64,000 nt of DNA from Campanula takesimana (GCA_026119855.1 JAOWBW010000087.1:992001-1056000); one strand, 5' to 3'; shown: positions 31,114 through 42,534, numbered from the stretch's first letter. Made by a program: numbers and translations. Notes: generated from the letters alone by a model not told the origin.

Positions 31114-31185
31114 AGGTGCCATCGAGATTTGACTTCAAAATACTGGATCAGGAATCCAGTGTCCCACCCACTCAACCATGGGACC
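31114..31185 (-). pseudogene. tRNA-Gln-derived pseudogene with CCU anticodon
   Basis: Still exactly 72 bases and alignable to the neighbouring genes. The anticodon loop is TTCCTGA (would be CCU, an Arg anticodon), the B box is broken (AGTCAAATC), the acceptor stem has a C:C mismatch and the T stem a mismatch. The anticodon stem (CTGGA/TCCAG) is compensated. Probably inactive. Confidence 0.72.
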
Positions 31186-31340
31186 CTCCATTACTAAATG
31201 GGGCCATACTTTCAATATACCAACATCTGAATGAGTCAGGCTACTTCACATGGAGAAAAAATTAGAAAAAGAAATACCAAAGCAAGTGTGTCCCAAAATA
31301 GAGGAGCATCATGTTGTAACAAAAAATTGATGGTAAAAAG

Positions 31341-31412
31341 AGGTCCCACCGAGATTTGAACTCGGGTTACTGGATTCAGAGTCCAATGTCCTCACCACTA
31401 GACCATGGGACC
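31341..31412 (-). tRNA. tRNA-Gln-CTG: tRNA-Gln (anticodon CUG), copy 10
   Basis: 72-base cloverleaf, anticodon CUG, one D-loop substitution (GTGGTGAGG) that leaves the stems intact. T5 terminator (plus-strand aaaaa at 31335-31339). 5' flank shares GCAGATGGAGG. Confidence 0.95.
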
Positions 31413-32675
31413 CTCCATCTGCTATATGGCGCTACTCATCAAAATACAAGCACATCTTAATGAGTCAAAATACACCACAAGGAGTATGTGTTTGGAAATA
31501 ACTCCAAAAGCGATATGCCAAAGAGGAGAAATGTTGGAGCAATCAGTGAGAAACCTTAAAAAAAATATATAAATGTTGAAACAAAGAGTAATCACCAATC
31601 TCTCCGGTCACTAAATATTAAGTATGTCTTCCAGAATTGAGGAACTAGAAACATCTTCGTCAAAGGGGTAAGCTTCAAACCTACGATTCAATGAGAAAGA
31701 GAAATGTGGTACCAACCAAAATACATGTGGAGCTTACTGATCTAAGAGTGAAACCCTTGCACCGAAAGTGAAGCTTTTCACCTCTTTCAAAGGGACAGGC
31801 CAACTATATAATTAGCCAGCATATCAAATCGATAAGGGACTGCATACTTGTTTTTAAACCAATCCATGAAAGAGAAAACCTAAGAACAGCTATTAGAACT
31901 GCATCAGGTAAATGCAGAAACTATTAGAAACAAGGAAATGCAGGATAAACAGAAGACAAAGCAGAATGTCCTATGATTATGAGAGGTTTGCTAGTCCTAT
32001 CTCCCAACAACGTCGAAACGTTCATTTGACATAATAAAACTTAGTAACATACTAACATTTCAAGAAAGTCATCAAAGTATCAAACATGATATTTAATATG
32101 CATTCCAATATAGAAGGATGACTAATGCACTCATCTGGAAAAGGCAACTTTAGGATTGAAATCAGAATCATTGCAATAATAGATAAAACATAAAAATGCA
32201 TTTCGCCTAGTCTGATATCATCTTCCTTAATGCTAATAATGATGTTTCCTTTTTCCACTGCATATTATCGACAGTGTAAATGGTTACAGCTAACCCAAAA
32301 GAGAGTGAAATAAAAATCAACAATATAACATAGTATAAATATAGGAGTACCAATAAAGAAAAACCACCCAACTCAAGCTTTAATGATATCAATGCAGGTG
32401 TATATGAAACTAACAGTCTGAGCTCCTGATGCATCTTCTAATAAATAAACAAAGGGGGGACACGCTATGGCAATATGCAAGGAGCCTATGTAGATCTATA
32501 ATGTCTGGTTTACTAAAATTAATTTCTCAACGGTACACCAGTTGTAAAGGTTAAAGAGTGCAACATAAACTCTAATTAATTTGTCTAACTTGGCAAAGAA
32601 ATGGGCCTTTATAAAGAAGAATAATGAAGGGAAAAAAGGAATGGAAAAAAAAAACATAAAGGAGCTTATATGGTA
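31413..32675. other. Spacer, no gene recognised
   Basis: AT-rich, both strands scanned; no domain, MITE or LTR ends seen. Minus-strand ORFs near 32.05-32.43 kb overlap in two frames and look fortuitous. Confidence 0.4.
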
Positions 32676-32704
32676 CAATGTCCTGACAACTAGACCATGG
32701 GACC
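32676..32704 (-). pseudogene. tRNA-Gln 5'-half relic
   Basis: The minus strand keeps GGTCCCATGGTCTAGTTGTC and AGGACATTG, the 5' part of the tRNA through the start of the anticodon stem, then homology ends abruptly. The 5' flank GCAGATGGAGG is retained. A tRNA gene truncated by a deletion. Confidence 0.85.
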
Positions 32705-34590
32705 CTCCATCTGCAAAAGCGGGCCTCTTTTTTATATAGCTGATTGAGTAAAATTATTCCATTTGCAAAACATATTTAGAATAGGAAATCTTATGAAAGC
32801 TATATAACAAATGATGAGAGAAGAATGTAACAGTTTCTCAGTTTATAGTGTATTTGTAAAGAAAGGATGCTTGGATTCAAATTACTAAATAATGTCTTTT
32901 GGTTTGTTTTTATGGTTTTGGGTTGCATCCTTAACTTCTCTATGTATTAAGGTTATTGGAGTCTTTTGGGTATGCTTTGTCAGTTCTCTATAGAGGTGGA
33001 TAATTGGTGGGGTTGTAATGGTCGTTTGGTGGTGGTCCGGAGGCAGCAGTAATTGTGGCATGGTGGTGGTAAGATGAAGAAGACTTGGATTAAATCCATG
33101 GCTAATGACAATTAAGTCCTTATACTTTTGAGTCGAGTGAAAAAAAATACCCATCACGTGATATGCACATGACCATTTATGTTAGATTTTTTAACAGTCG
33201 TTGACGGAGAGTGCAAAGTGGGACTATTTTAAAATTGTAGTACCAAACAGACCGACTTTTCAAACGGGGGTGCAAAGTGGATTGGTGGTATTCTAGAGGG
33301 AGGTAAACCTATTTTGGCGTAAAATAGATACATTAATGGACACACCATTTATATGTAAAACTAGGCCATCAGCTGTGTACTAATTTTGTAAATAGTATCA
33401 AATAAATGGCTAATATTAATAACTCTTCCATCAGGCTAACATTCAAACACATAAAAGACAGGACTAAGTTGCTTTCACTAGGAAGGTGTATTCCCCAATG
33501 AAAAGATAAGAACAATAATTCTGGCATTAGTCATAGTGATTAATTAAATAAATCCAAACTGCTATAGGTCATGTTTGTTTCGGCTTCCTCGTTACCATAA
33601 AGTTGTTTTCTCTTTATTTCTCTAGTCCCTCATGAATGCTCAGAAGTTGGTCATATTTTTTCCCAGATAACATTCAAAAGTGCAATAGGGCTTGTTTGCC
33701 TTTTCACAACCGACAAATGCCGTGTGTCACCTTCGCACTTACTCACTCTAACAAGTAGTGGGATTTACTGATTTACCACGTTGGGTGAAAGAAAATCAAA
33801 TATATGAATATAGATGAAAAAGGTTGAGGATCAGACTCCATACCTCAAACAATCATGCAGAAGCTAAAGCGTAGCGGCCTGAAAAGATGAGATAATGGGT
33901 GTAAGATATTTTATTGATATCACAGGAAATTGGATGCCCCTAGTATAAACAATTTCAATATAACCTCCAACTCATTTATACCACATCAATGGATTACGGG
34001 AAAAGTATCATGTTCTGGACATAGTACTCATTACTCTGTCCAGCCCAAGACAAGCTTCCTCATTTATTTGGAAAAGTTCTTTTAAACCAACTGTCGAAAA
34101 TACCTTTTCTGATTATACACATGAAAAGGACACCGTGCATCTGATTAGACACCACTAAAAATACTTTTAGGATGAATTAAAGTTAAATTACTTGAAGTCC
34201 ATGTATTCTGAAAACCTGTGTAAAGTAGGTAGAGAAACCCGTTTTGGGACAGTGGAGTGACGAAACTACGTCAAGTCGGTTATTCAGGTAGTAAGTCAAC
34301 ATAGAGAACAAAGATTTTTCATCAAAAGTGACACACAAGAGTCTGCAAAAAGAAGGTGACAAGAGTTTTAACCTAAAGAGCGAACATAGAAAAAAACAAT
34401 AAAGAGACTAATCTGCAATCATTCGCTCAGCAAAGGCATTGACAGAATCAACGGCATACTAGTTGATTAGATGCCATAAGCATGCTGCCATGACATCAAT
34501 GTTTGATGTTTAAAGTTTTGCTCCACCTAGGCATGCAAACGGAGAGTTAAAAGCAGAAAAGTAAAGGAGAACGTTGAAAAAAGTAAAAGC
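32705..34590. other. Spacer with a MULE-like noncoding block
   Basis: 33100-33310 ('ttaagtccttatac', 'gtgcaaagtgggactat', 'gtgcaaagtggattgg') reads like subterminal noncoding MULE sequence but borders are not found. The minus ORF 32885-33157 is low-complexity His/Thr/Pro. Nothing else supported. Confidence 0.35.
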
Positions 34591-34662
34591 AGGTCCCACC
34601 GAGATTTGAACTCGGGCTATTGGATTCAAAGTCCAATGTCCTGACCACTAGACCATGGGACC
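34591..34662 (-). tRNA. tRNA-Gln-TTG: tRNA-Gln (anticodon UUG), copy 11
   Basis: Same sequence as the copies at 24147 and 26194; intact cloverleaf, anticodon UUG. Downstream T-runs are four to six bases (plus-strand aaaa at 34584-34587 and aaaaaa near 34577). The 5' flank (catacatgagg) has diverged, fitting its position at the outer end of the cluster. Confidence 0.95.
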
Positions 34663-34713
34663 ATACATGAGGATCCACCATCTTCAATATAATTAACATC
34701 CAATAACGGGTCA

Positions 34714-34841
34714 GCTCTGATACCATGATAAAGTATGAGGTTCCATCCCAAAACCAATTGGCAATGAGAGGAGTAGCCCAGGATCTTTATATAGTCAATG
34801 CATGGTTAGTTAATTCCCGATGTGGGATAATGTCTCTAACA
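34714..34841 (-). mobile_element. TRIM/Copia-like single LTR with primer site
   Basis: On the minus strand a 116-base LTR-like block starts TGTTAGAGACATTATCCCAC (34841), has a TATATAAAG promoter-like word, ends TTTATCA at 34726, and is followed at once by TGGTATCAGAGC (34714-34725), the initiator tRNA-Met site. No second LTR is seen, so it is a truncated miniature LTR element. It lies 50 bases upstream of a tRNA-Gln gene. Confidence 0.72.
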
Positions 34842-35593
34842 TTGAATATGTTTGAGACCAAGGACATAGCCACTAACCGAAGTCGGGGGAGAGGGGAATA
34901 GAGTAACTGAAAACAACAATACATGACAAATAAAAAGAACAAGATATGATTGTAGAAAAGAGCTTGCTTCATGTTTCATATCCTTTGTACATACCGGAGC
35001 ATTTTTTAGAATACTTTATGATAGATGAATCATCAATAGCATAAAAAACATCACGTTTAATCTCATCATCAGATTTTTCAATGACGTAATGTGCTGTGAT
35101 AATATTACCATCCAGCCGCTATTCCATCTCTTATTTACCTTGTCAATTTGCCTATCCCGTTCAATTACCTTAAAAGCTCTCTTATTTCACCTATTCTTTC
35201 TTTTAGGATTTTTCATTGGCTTGATGCTCAGATAGAAATTTCTTAAGTGAATTGACATTCCGGTTAAAAAACGATTCTCTGCATCACTAGGGGAGCTCCT
35301 TAGTGATTGTTCTACCGCTTTAGTCCCAGGCTTAAAGCTTCTTGAACAAGCAGCTATATGGAAAGCAAGATGGATTTAATGACTCTTGCCCTATGGCTGG
35401 ATTGAAAAGTCTGAGTAAAAAAATGGCATTGACGAGACCGTTATCCATTGAACCCACCCTGAATACTCCCCCCTTTTTCGCGGATTATAGTTGTTGTAGA
35501 CAGAAAAAGGCTAATTTTGCAGGATTTTAGGCCACGCTTCTTATAAATATGATTAGCACATATAAAGAGAAAAGGTCAAGGATGGTAAGAAGA
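34842..35593. other. Spacer; segment 35.2-35.55 kb of unlike composition
   Basis: 35200-35550 is more balanced in GC than its surroundings and reads like foreign, possibly organellar, DNA ('ctagggggagctccttag'-style words), but no organellar gene can be identified. The plus ORF 35342-35530 has no known domain. Confidence 0.3.
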
Positions 35594-35668
35594 GGTTCAA
35601 TAGATACTTGAGCAAAGGTTACTGGATTCAAAGTCCATGTCCTGATCACGAGGTCTTGGAGACTCCAT
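35594..35668 (-). pseudogene. tRNA-Gln(UUG) relic
   Basis: The minus strand keeps GATCAGGACATGGACTTTGA followed by ATCCAGTAACC, the D and anticodon arms with one base deleted in the anticodon stem. Acceptor and T arm are badly degraded. It marks the right end of the array. Confidence 0.7.
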
Positions 35669-36097
35669 TTTCAGTATACTATCTAAGCACTCGACATAAT
35701 TCCATTTAATGGACGATATGTTTGGAAATGGGAATCCCAATTCCTATCTAAACAATATGAAGAATATGTATTTTGTAATAAACCCTAAACCTTACCATGT
35801 ACCATACTTGTTTCTTTATTTTGTTTTTTTAAGTATTTCCGTATTATTTAGATTGTAATTTCATTTCGTACTATAATTTAGATTGTAATTTTATATTTTA
35901 TATTTATATGTAATTTTATTATATTATGTTAATTAAATGATAATGTTTAGGGTTCACATTGAATTATTGATGTTATTAATCTAAAATTAATACTAATTAT
36001 TGAAGAAAAATGAAAACACTATTTTAAATGTTTTTTAAAATTGTAAAAACTGTTTTTTTAAGTATATATATATTAAAAAAAAAAAAAAGGAAAAAGG
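35669..36097. other. AT-rich spacer
   Basis: Very AT-rich with 'tagattgtaattttat' duplications near 35850-35900. No gene. Confidence 0.4.
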
Positions 36098-36195
36098 CAG
36101 ACGGTTTAACCGCCTAACCTTAACCGTTAGAGCCGGTCCGGTTAGTCCACCGGCAACTTTCCAACCGCCGGTTATAACCGGTTAACCGGGATGGA
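36098..36195. repeat. Word-type block AACCGGTTAACCGG
   Basis: Words 'taaccgcctaacc', 'ggccggtccggttag', 'aaccgccggttataaccgg' and 'ttaaccggg' crowd within 100 bases. Similar in style to the GGGTTCGGG element at 5935 and the GAGCTCG element at 55950. Confidence 0.6.
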
Positions 36196-36798
36196 CACGT
36201 CTATGTATGGAGAAGGAACCTCCAATTCCTACCTAAACAAGATTTATCAAAACAGAGAGAATTATTGTAGCAACAGAATTTAGGAGTCTCTCCCTCCCAT
36301 CCCCACCTACCCAAAACATCTCCCACTACACATATACCACACAAAACAAATAGCAGGGTGGGGGAAGAAAAGGGCAATGTAAAATCTGGTTTAAAAAAAA
36401 AATTAAAAAAAAAAAAAAAAAAAGAACAAAGTTATCTTGTCTTAAAATCCAATAACAATACCAGCAATTCATTGTAAATGAAGCTCGAAAAATATGGAAT
36501 CACAGAGATTAATGAATAAAACATAAGTATATTACAAAAATATACATGAATTCCCATCATTATCAGAAATGTAAAAAATAACAGGTTCGTTTATCCAATA
36601 TTTGTCCAAAAAAAACTATAATGTAAAGGCATAATCATTTTGGCTCTATTACAACTAATAATGATTGTCTTCTATCATTATTTAATGGAGGCTCCTATCC
36701 TCTCCAACAATTAACGACTCAAAATATACCTAAAAAAGGACAGGCAAAGCAAAACAAATATAATTATGGACATGTCACAAAGGAAGAAGAGGTAATTG
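36196..36798. other. Spacer with A tracts
   Basis: Contains an interrupted A-run at 36390-36425. No gene. Confidence 0.4.
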
Positions 36799-37275
36799 TA
36801 TCTTAACTATACACATAGAAAAAGAAACACCCAAAACAACCTTGAAAGATTTACATACAAAGAAAACAGATAAAGAGAAAATGTGAGTAAAGAAGAATTC
36901 ATACCAGCCAAAGAAACAATAATCAAAATTATAATAATTAGAGGGTCTAACCATACACATACACATACACACCACACAAAGAACAAAATCAAAACGGATG
37001 AAATCATGGACGTAGCAAAAAATACAAAGAAATATATGTATCATGATTATACGCATTCAAAAATAGAAACCCAAATCAAGATTGAAAGATAAACATAAAA
37101 AGAGTAAACAATATACAGAAACAGAAAAGAAAATCAAAAGGAATAAAATGGACAAAGCACGTAATTTGAGATGCTAATGTTGACAAAAATAAATATCCAA
37201 AGAAGTACTGGTATCTTAATTATATACATGCAAAAAGAGAAATCAAACTAAGATTGAAAGATATCCATACAAAAA
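36799..37275. repeat. Divergent three-copy repeat
   Basis: Blocks starting near 36801, 37041 and 37213 share 'tcttaattatatacat', 'agaaacccaaatcaagatt' and 'gaaagatatccatacaaa' in order. Spacing is about 240 and 172 bases, so the units differ by indels. Confidence 0.65.
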
Positions 37276-37312
37276 GGGGCAAATTGCAATTTGGTAACCT
37301 GTGTTTGTATCA
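37276..37312 (+). mobile_element. Single MULE terminus
   Basis: GGGGCAAATTGCAATTTGGT and 'aacctgtgtttg' match the terminal repeat of the elements at 22936 and 29600, but the sequence leaves the family after about 37 bases and no partner end is found. A solo remnant. Confidence 0.7.
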
Positions 37313-38217
37313 AAAAGCTTACCGACTTTCAAGAATGTAAGATAAAAACTCGAGACTACTCACTTGGTGGAAATTAAGATTGTCATCAAAAGGAACTACT
37401 TTCCCAAATTTAGTCTTGCCTCTGAGCCATGCAATGGTATTCCGACAAACAGGTAGCTATATTACAGCCATATTTAACTTGAGAGCCTCTGCTGCACCTT
37501 TAGCCATACAAACACAATGACCCATAACGTCATATAATCATCCATGTTTTTGTAATGCAAATACTTCCAAGTAAATAGACCCACCACGACTGCAAAGAAG
37601 CTGCTTGAAAAACACAAGTAAATACACAAATGGATAAAAACAAACCGAATTAGCATGAATTACGGGCACATGCAAAGAGGTCAATGGAGATGGTTACTGC
37701 CATATGTTTGAAGGGAAGAAAAGAAAAGATTTCTAATTTCTTTTCATATGAACCATGTGAAATTAATTCAGTACAGAAGTTCCTATATGACGCGATACAC
37801 ACCCTTCCCATAAATTCCATGGTTAAAATGCTTAGAAATTTAAACACCAGAAGGTCCAAAAGGAAAGAGCATATTTATCACTTACCAAAACCCAAACAAA
37901 TACAGCCAGAAAGTAGAAAACCTTCATCCAAGGAAGACCACACCCAAATGTAATCAGAAACAAACCACATTGCTAATCCAAAAATCCCCAATAAGGAACA
38001 AATGAGAAAATCAAAGCAAGAAATCAAAATAACAATTTTAAAAAAGATTGAGAAAAGTTTGAAGGGAACCTTTTGATCATGTAATTTAAACCAATATCCC
38101 ACACTGATGGCCACCATTATGACCCTGACCGGACTCTGTCCGAACCCTGACCATCTCTAAACTGTGGCATTTACCATACTCCTATCGAAGGTTGTCGTTC
38201 TGAGTTTTCCGATTTCA
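37313..38217. other. Possible transcribed leader or intron region
   Basis: No domain in the ORFs at 37474-37953 or 37878-38117. It lies downstream (minus strand) of a leader-like region. Confidence 0.3.
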
Positions 38218-38460
38218 TGGACAGTTCGGAGAGATGAAGGAGGCGTTTAGGGTTTCAGTTAGGGATTTGACCATGGTGAATCGCCGGTGAGGGAGGAGAG
38301 TGGTCTGGTAGATTGTTGGTCGAACAAAAGTTGAAGAAGAGGAGAGATAAAGTGGGAATTGGATCTGATGGTGGCCGGTAATGCGTGGGAGCGCCGGAGG
38401 TAGGAGAGAGAGAGAGAGAGAAGATGAGGGGATGGGAGAAAATGGGGGTTCAATCAACAA
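38218..38460 (-). promoter_or_regulatory. Possible 5' leader and first exon of an unrecognised minus-strand gene
   Basis: On the minus strand a CT-repeat tract (about 38403-38425) typical of plant 5' leaders is followed by GC-richer sequence and ATGs at about 38276 and 38219. The second reads MKSENSERQPSIGV before a possible GTAAAT donor near 38190. No family recognised. Only leader style and composition support this. Confidence 0.25.
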
Positions 38461-38785
38461 TTACATGTGTTGGGTGTTGTTATACACACCCATAAAATTA
38501 AAGAAAACACCCGTAAATATGTTTGACGTTGACATTTTAAATGGTACAAGTACAACACTATAATGAACCTTTACGGATGTATCCATTAATTTTACGAGTG
38601 TATATAACAATAGCCTTATGTGTTTTCCATAAACAGTATTTAAGAGCCCTTAATTGAACACCATTTAAAATTAACCCATGCTCACAGTAATTGGCATTAA
38701 TGTGCAGGGATACTTCATGTTAGGGTTTTTGAGGGAAAAGTGTGTGTTTAAGTGATTTATGCACTTCACCTTTTACTATATACTA
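38461..38785. other. Spacer with inverted TGTATATAACA words
   Basis: 'gttgttatacacacccataa' near 38476 and 'acgagtgtatataacaatag' near 38594 are inverted, suggesting a small worn foldback element of about 135 bases. No gene. Confidence 0.4.
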
Positions 38786-39049
38786 CTCCCTCCGTTTCGC
38801 AAAACATGTCGTTTTAGGTGATCAATTTTGTTCCAAAATATTTGACACTTTTCAATTATCTTGGAACTTTTACCATTACTTACCAATTATACCCTTATTT
38901 AATAATTGACACACCCTTTGTAAATGCATTTAATTACCTAGGTAAATGAATTGTTATAGGGGTGTTTGAGTCTTTCTTACATGTAATAATTGCTTTTCTT
39001 AATCTAAGTGAAGAAGGCTAAAACGTCAAGTATTACGAAACGGAGGGAG
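38786..39049. mobile_element. Stowaway-like MITE, 264 bp, CCGTTTCG end
   Basis: TA-flanked; CTCCCTCCGTTTCGCAAAAC left end and ACGAAACGGAGGGAG right end are inverted. A distinct family (CCGTTTC rather than CCGTCCC). Confidence 0.9.
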
Positions 39050-39844
39050 TAGTAATTTAGCCCGTGCTCCACACGGTAATAGATTGGGAGCACATAAATA
39101 AAGGAATGGGATGACAAAGTAGTAAACTACTTTTCTTAGATATTGAGTTCAAAAAGAAAATGAGATACACTTAACAAATGACAATTTTACCCATGTATTT
39201 GAGAAGTTATCTATTTGAATTTCAGTATAAAAAATTGGGCTCGACTTGCAAGCCAATAACGTTAAAGTATGAGGAGAGCGAACAATCAAAAATCTTTTTG
39301 ATAAAGTTTAAGCCGTTTATCAAAAATTAATGAGACCATTCATTTATGTGTAGAGATTAGTTAATATACCATATTTGGTTTATTTTTAGATAAACGTAAA
39401 CTTTAGTGGTTCATTCGTTGAAGATATTGTTATACATTCGATGTAAATTTCATGATCTTTAACATGTTCTCAACCTTTGAAATTCTATAATTGTAACTGA
39501 AGTGGTAATTGCTTAAGTCATAATAGTTTGATTTTGTTAATTTAGTGTTATGGATTATCAATATGACTATTAGAAACCTTCAAAATTTAATAATATATTA
39601 AAATTAATTATTAATGAATACATGATTGCTCACAATAAATTTAGTATTAACTTTTGACCTTTCAATTTTCAATTCTAGATTATATATATATATATGAGTA
39701 TTGCATCTATAGAAGATGATTATAAGTAGAATTAGTCTTTTATAGTATTTTAAAATAATAAATTAAAGATAATAGTATCCTATATAGTTACTAATAAAAT
39801 TGGCTAATACTATTAGCTAAGAATGAGAAAAATAAATAGCCTCT
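39050..39844. other. AT-rich spacer with a hairpin resembling a Helitron end
   Basis: At 39057-39076 TTAG is followed by CCGTG-ctcca-CACGG. On the minus strand this is a small hairpin next to CTAA, but it lacks the usual spacing and target T, so the Helitron call is weak. The rest is very AT-rich with an AT run at 39680. No gene. Confidence 0.35.
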
Positions 39845-40500
39845 TAGTTGTAGGGGAAATGCTGACATTCATGAGACGTAAGATTTGGTTAATTAATATT
39901 ATAAATAATAATAGTTAATTTATGTAATAACTATTATAATTAATTAATAATATTAATAATAAAAAAACTTATATAGTAACTAATGTTATTCATAGTATTA
40001 GTTAACTTATATACTCCCTCCGTCCCACCTCACTTGACACCCAAGAGGTGGGCACAATAACTAAGGAAAAAGAATAAAATAAGAAAAATGTGTGGTAGAA
40101 AATGAAGAGAGAAAAGTAGTGGGGGTAAATAGTAGTGTTGGTTGAATAAATTGAGTGGTGGAGAATGAAAAGAGAGAATGAGTGGTGGGGTAGAGTGAAT
40201 ATAAAATTATATAAAAGTAGGCTATTTTGGAAAGTGTCAAGTGAGCTGGGGCGAACCAAAATGGAAATAAGTGTCAAATGAGCTGGGACGGAGAGAGTAT
40301 ATATTAACTATAATAGTTAACTAATACTATTAATGGTAATAGTTAACTTTTATAGTAACTATCATTGTTAACTAATACTACAAATAGTAATAGTTAACTT
40401 ATATAATAACTATTATGGTTAACTAATACTATTAATAATAATAGTTAACTTAAATAGCAACTATTATGGTTAACTAATACTATAGATAGTAATAGTTTCT
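39845..40500. repeat. 51-bp tandem repeat, split by a MITE
   Basis: Monomers such as 'aactattatggttaactaat' plus 'actattaataataatagtta' recur with a 51-base period between 40300 and 40500, and less regularly at 39895-40010. The MITE at 40014-40297 lies between the two parts. TTAACTAATA-type words dominate. Confidence 0.75.
40014..40297. mobile_element. Stowaway-like MITE, 284-bp family, copy 1
   Basis: CTCCCTCCGTCCCACCTCAC left, GAGCTGGGACGGAGAGAG right, TA on both sides. 'agtgtcaagtgagctggg' repeats near the right end. The inverse-oriented copy is at 46414-46694. Confidence 0.92.
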
Positions 40501-40655
40501 GTTGTAAATTTGACGGATCAGCCTCGTTTCTGTCAGAAATTTAACGGGATTCGCACGTTTCTTTTGTTGCATCAAATGATGATTAACTATATAGTTAAAA
40601 TTTGTTTTTATTAATGTATTTAGCAATTTAACTATGGTATTGTTGTGTGTTTTAA

Positions 40656-42534
40656 ATGGACCAACATGAACACAGACCTTTGTTGATCCCGAGCCGTTGG
40701 ACCCCACTGTACTTACATTACAGGCATCCCACCGATCTGATTATATCTGGGCTCAACAAGAAGTTGAGAGTCATAGATTAAGGCGTGGTCCGGATCTGCC
40801 CAAGGATTTTGATATCAGGATACAACAAAAATTGTTAGATGTGGGGTTTTACGGTGCATATAGACTAGGTCATTTCAAATATGATTGGCCTTTGATAGAG
40901 GCTTTGATTGAGCGATGGCGTCCAGAGACACACACATTTCATTTGCCAGTTGGGGTGATGAGGATATTGGCATGTTATGTGGCCTTCCTATAGACGGGGT
41001 AGCTGTGATAAGTTCCGAAACCACCAAGACAAAAGCGGGATGGAGTCAGTTATGCCTAGAGTTACTTGGGATTCAACCACTTGACTCAGACATGAAAGGT
41101 GGTAGATTGTCGATTAAGTGGATAATAAACAATTGCCTTTTGTTCGCAGAGCTTCCCAATGATGCCTCCCCCGCTTTGATTGACATGTATACTCGGGCTT
41201 ATATTTTTATATGCTTAGGGGCATATCTGATGCCGGATACAAGCAATTCTTTGGTGAAGTTGATGTACCTCCCACTGCTTAGGGACGTGGACACGATTAA
41301 GAATTACAGTTGGCGTTGTGCGGTTTTAGCCTTTTTGTATCGGGATCTATGTGTAGCGACGAAGCCCGATTCGAAAGGCTGTGTGCTGGATTCTTAACAC
41401 TAGTACAGGTATGTCAATTATATTTGATTATACAGTATTATACTAGTGAATAAAATATTTGTTGTTGGGAAAGGTTGTTGTGTACCCGACCAAAAAGGAC
41501 ACGGGGAGATGCCATACTTCAAGAGGGTGCATTCTTGCCATATGGTTGCAGGTATTCTAAAATTACTTCATTAAATGCACAAATATGTTATTTATTTGTG
41601 AGGTTTTTTATTTACTATTTTTTATATCGATTGTTCTATATGTAGGAGGCAAGGTCCCTTGTCGTTTTCACATATTACCGGTCACAACCTGCATGGATAC
41701 CGAGATCAACTAACGTATCTGACTGAGAGTCAGGTTCTGTAGCGGCCATACGCAGGTGTCTAAGTTCCAAATTATTGCTTGCAGGGACAGGGTATATGGA
41801 AAACGAAGGTGCCCCTTATTTGTGTTGATAGGGTTGAGTGGCACCTTCCAGATCGCGTTATGAGGCAGTTCGGGTTGTTACAACCTATACCTGCGCCATG
41901 TGACATGGGTACGTACCTGTATACAATTGATCGGCGAGGTTGATTGGGTGGTCTTCCACGGACAGTACATAGGATTGTGGAACCAACGAAATCTTTCGGT
42001 TGTTGCTGGGCAGTATGGTGCAGATGATGTACATTACACCCATCACTATATGTTATGGTACAGACGGATTACCCGGTTATTGATCCAACATCCAAATGAT
42101 GTAGAGGATGAGGGGTACACGGCACATTCTAGTCGTTACGAGGGTTTGGTAAGCTATAAATACTACATAACACTTTTACCAATTTTTTGTTTTACCATTT
42201 TATCGTCTTTAATTGATTTCGACAGATTCAAAACCTTCAGCGCGCGTACCAATCCAATGGGAATGCCATAGCTATGGCAGGCCCATACGGCCCAGCCTCA
42301 GAACAACACTGCTTCTTACTCGTCGTCTCATCACAGAATCCCTAGCAGCTACTAATGAGCTGAAACGACTGGATGCCGTCGAAGCCCCCCACCACCAGAA
42401 GATCGTGTCCAATGGGTGCCACAAAGGCGAAATCGGGTTCGTAGACATGCTCGACACGTGCAGGACGATCCAGAGATACAACCGGATATGGGGTTACATG
42501 ATGAGGAAGAGAGAGAGAGGAGGACGATGCCGAG
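40656..42534 (+). pseudogene. Plant mobile domain (MAIN-like) gene, left palindrome arm, broken
   Basis: Same gene as the right arm but interrupted. The start MDQHEHRP is followed by a one-base deletion near 40677; frame resumes at 40697 with DPTVLTLQASHRSDYIWAQQ. A second lesion near 40955 drops bases between HTFHLPVG and DIGMLCGLPIDGVA. The SLVKLMYLPLLRDVDTIKNY block is intact, ending at a donor-like 'acaggtatgt' (about 41405). In exon 3 stop codons break the RFHILPVTTCMDTEI and RVEWHLPDRVMRQF blocks across frames. PMD proteins act in meristem genome maintenance or are carried by transposons; this copy cannot make one. Confidence 0.85.

Noticed and set aside
36775..37656. Several ORFs of 60-93 codons on both strands
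   Set aside because: They overlap in different frames inside A/T-rich divergent repeats and have no recognisable domain; Phe/Cys/Ile-rich products are typical of reading A-rich DNA backwards.
39057..39076. Helitron 3' end next to CTAA
   Set aside because: The hairpin is present, but spacing to CTAA is one base instead of about ten and the expected T after the end is missing; kept only as a weak remark.
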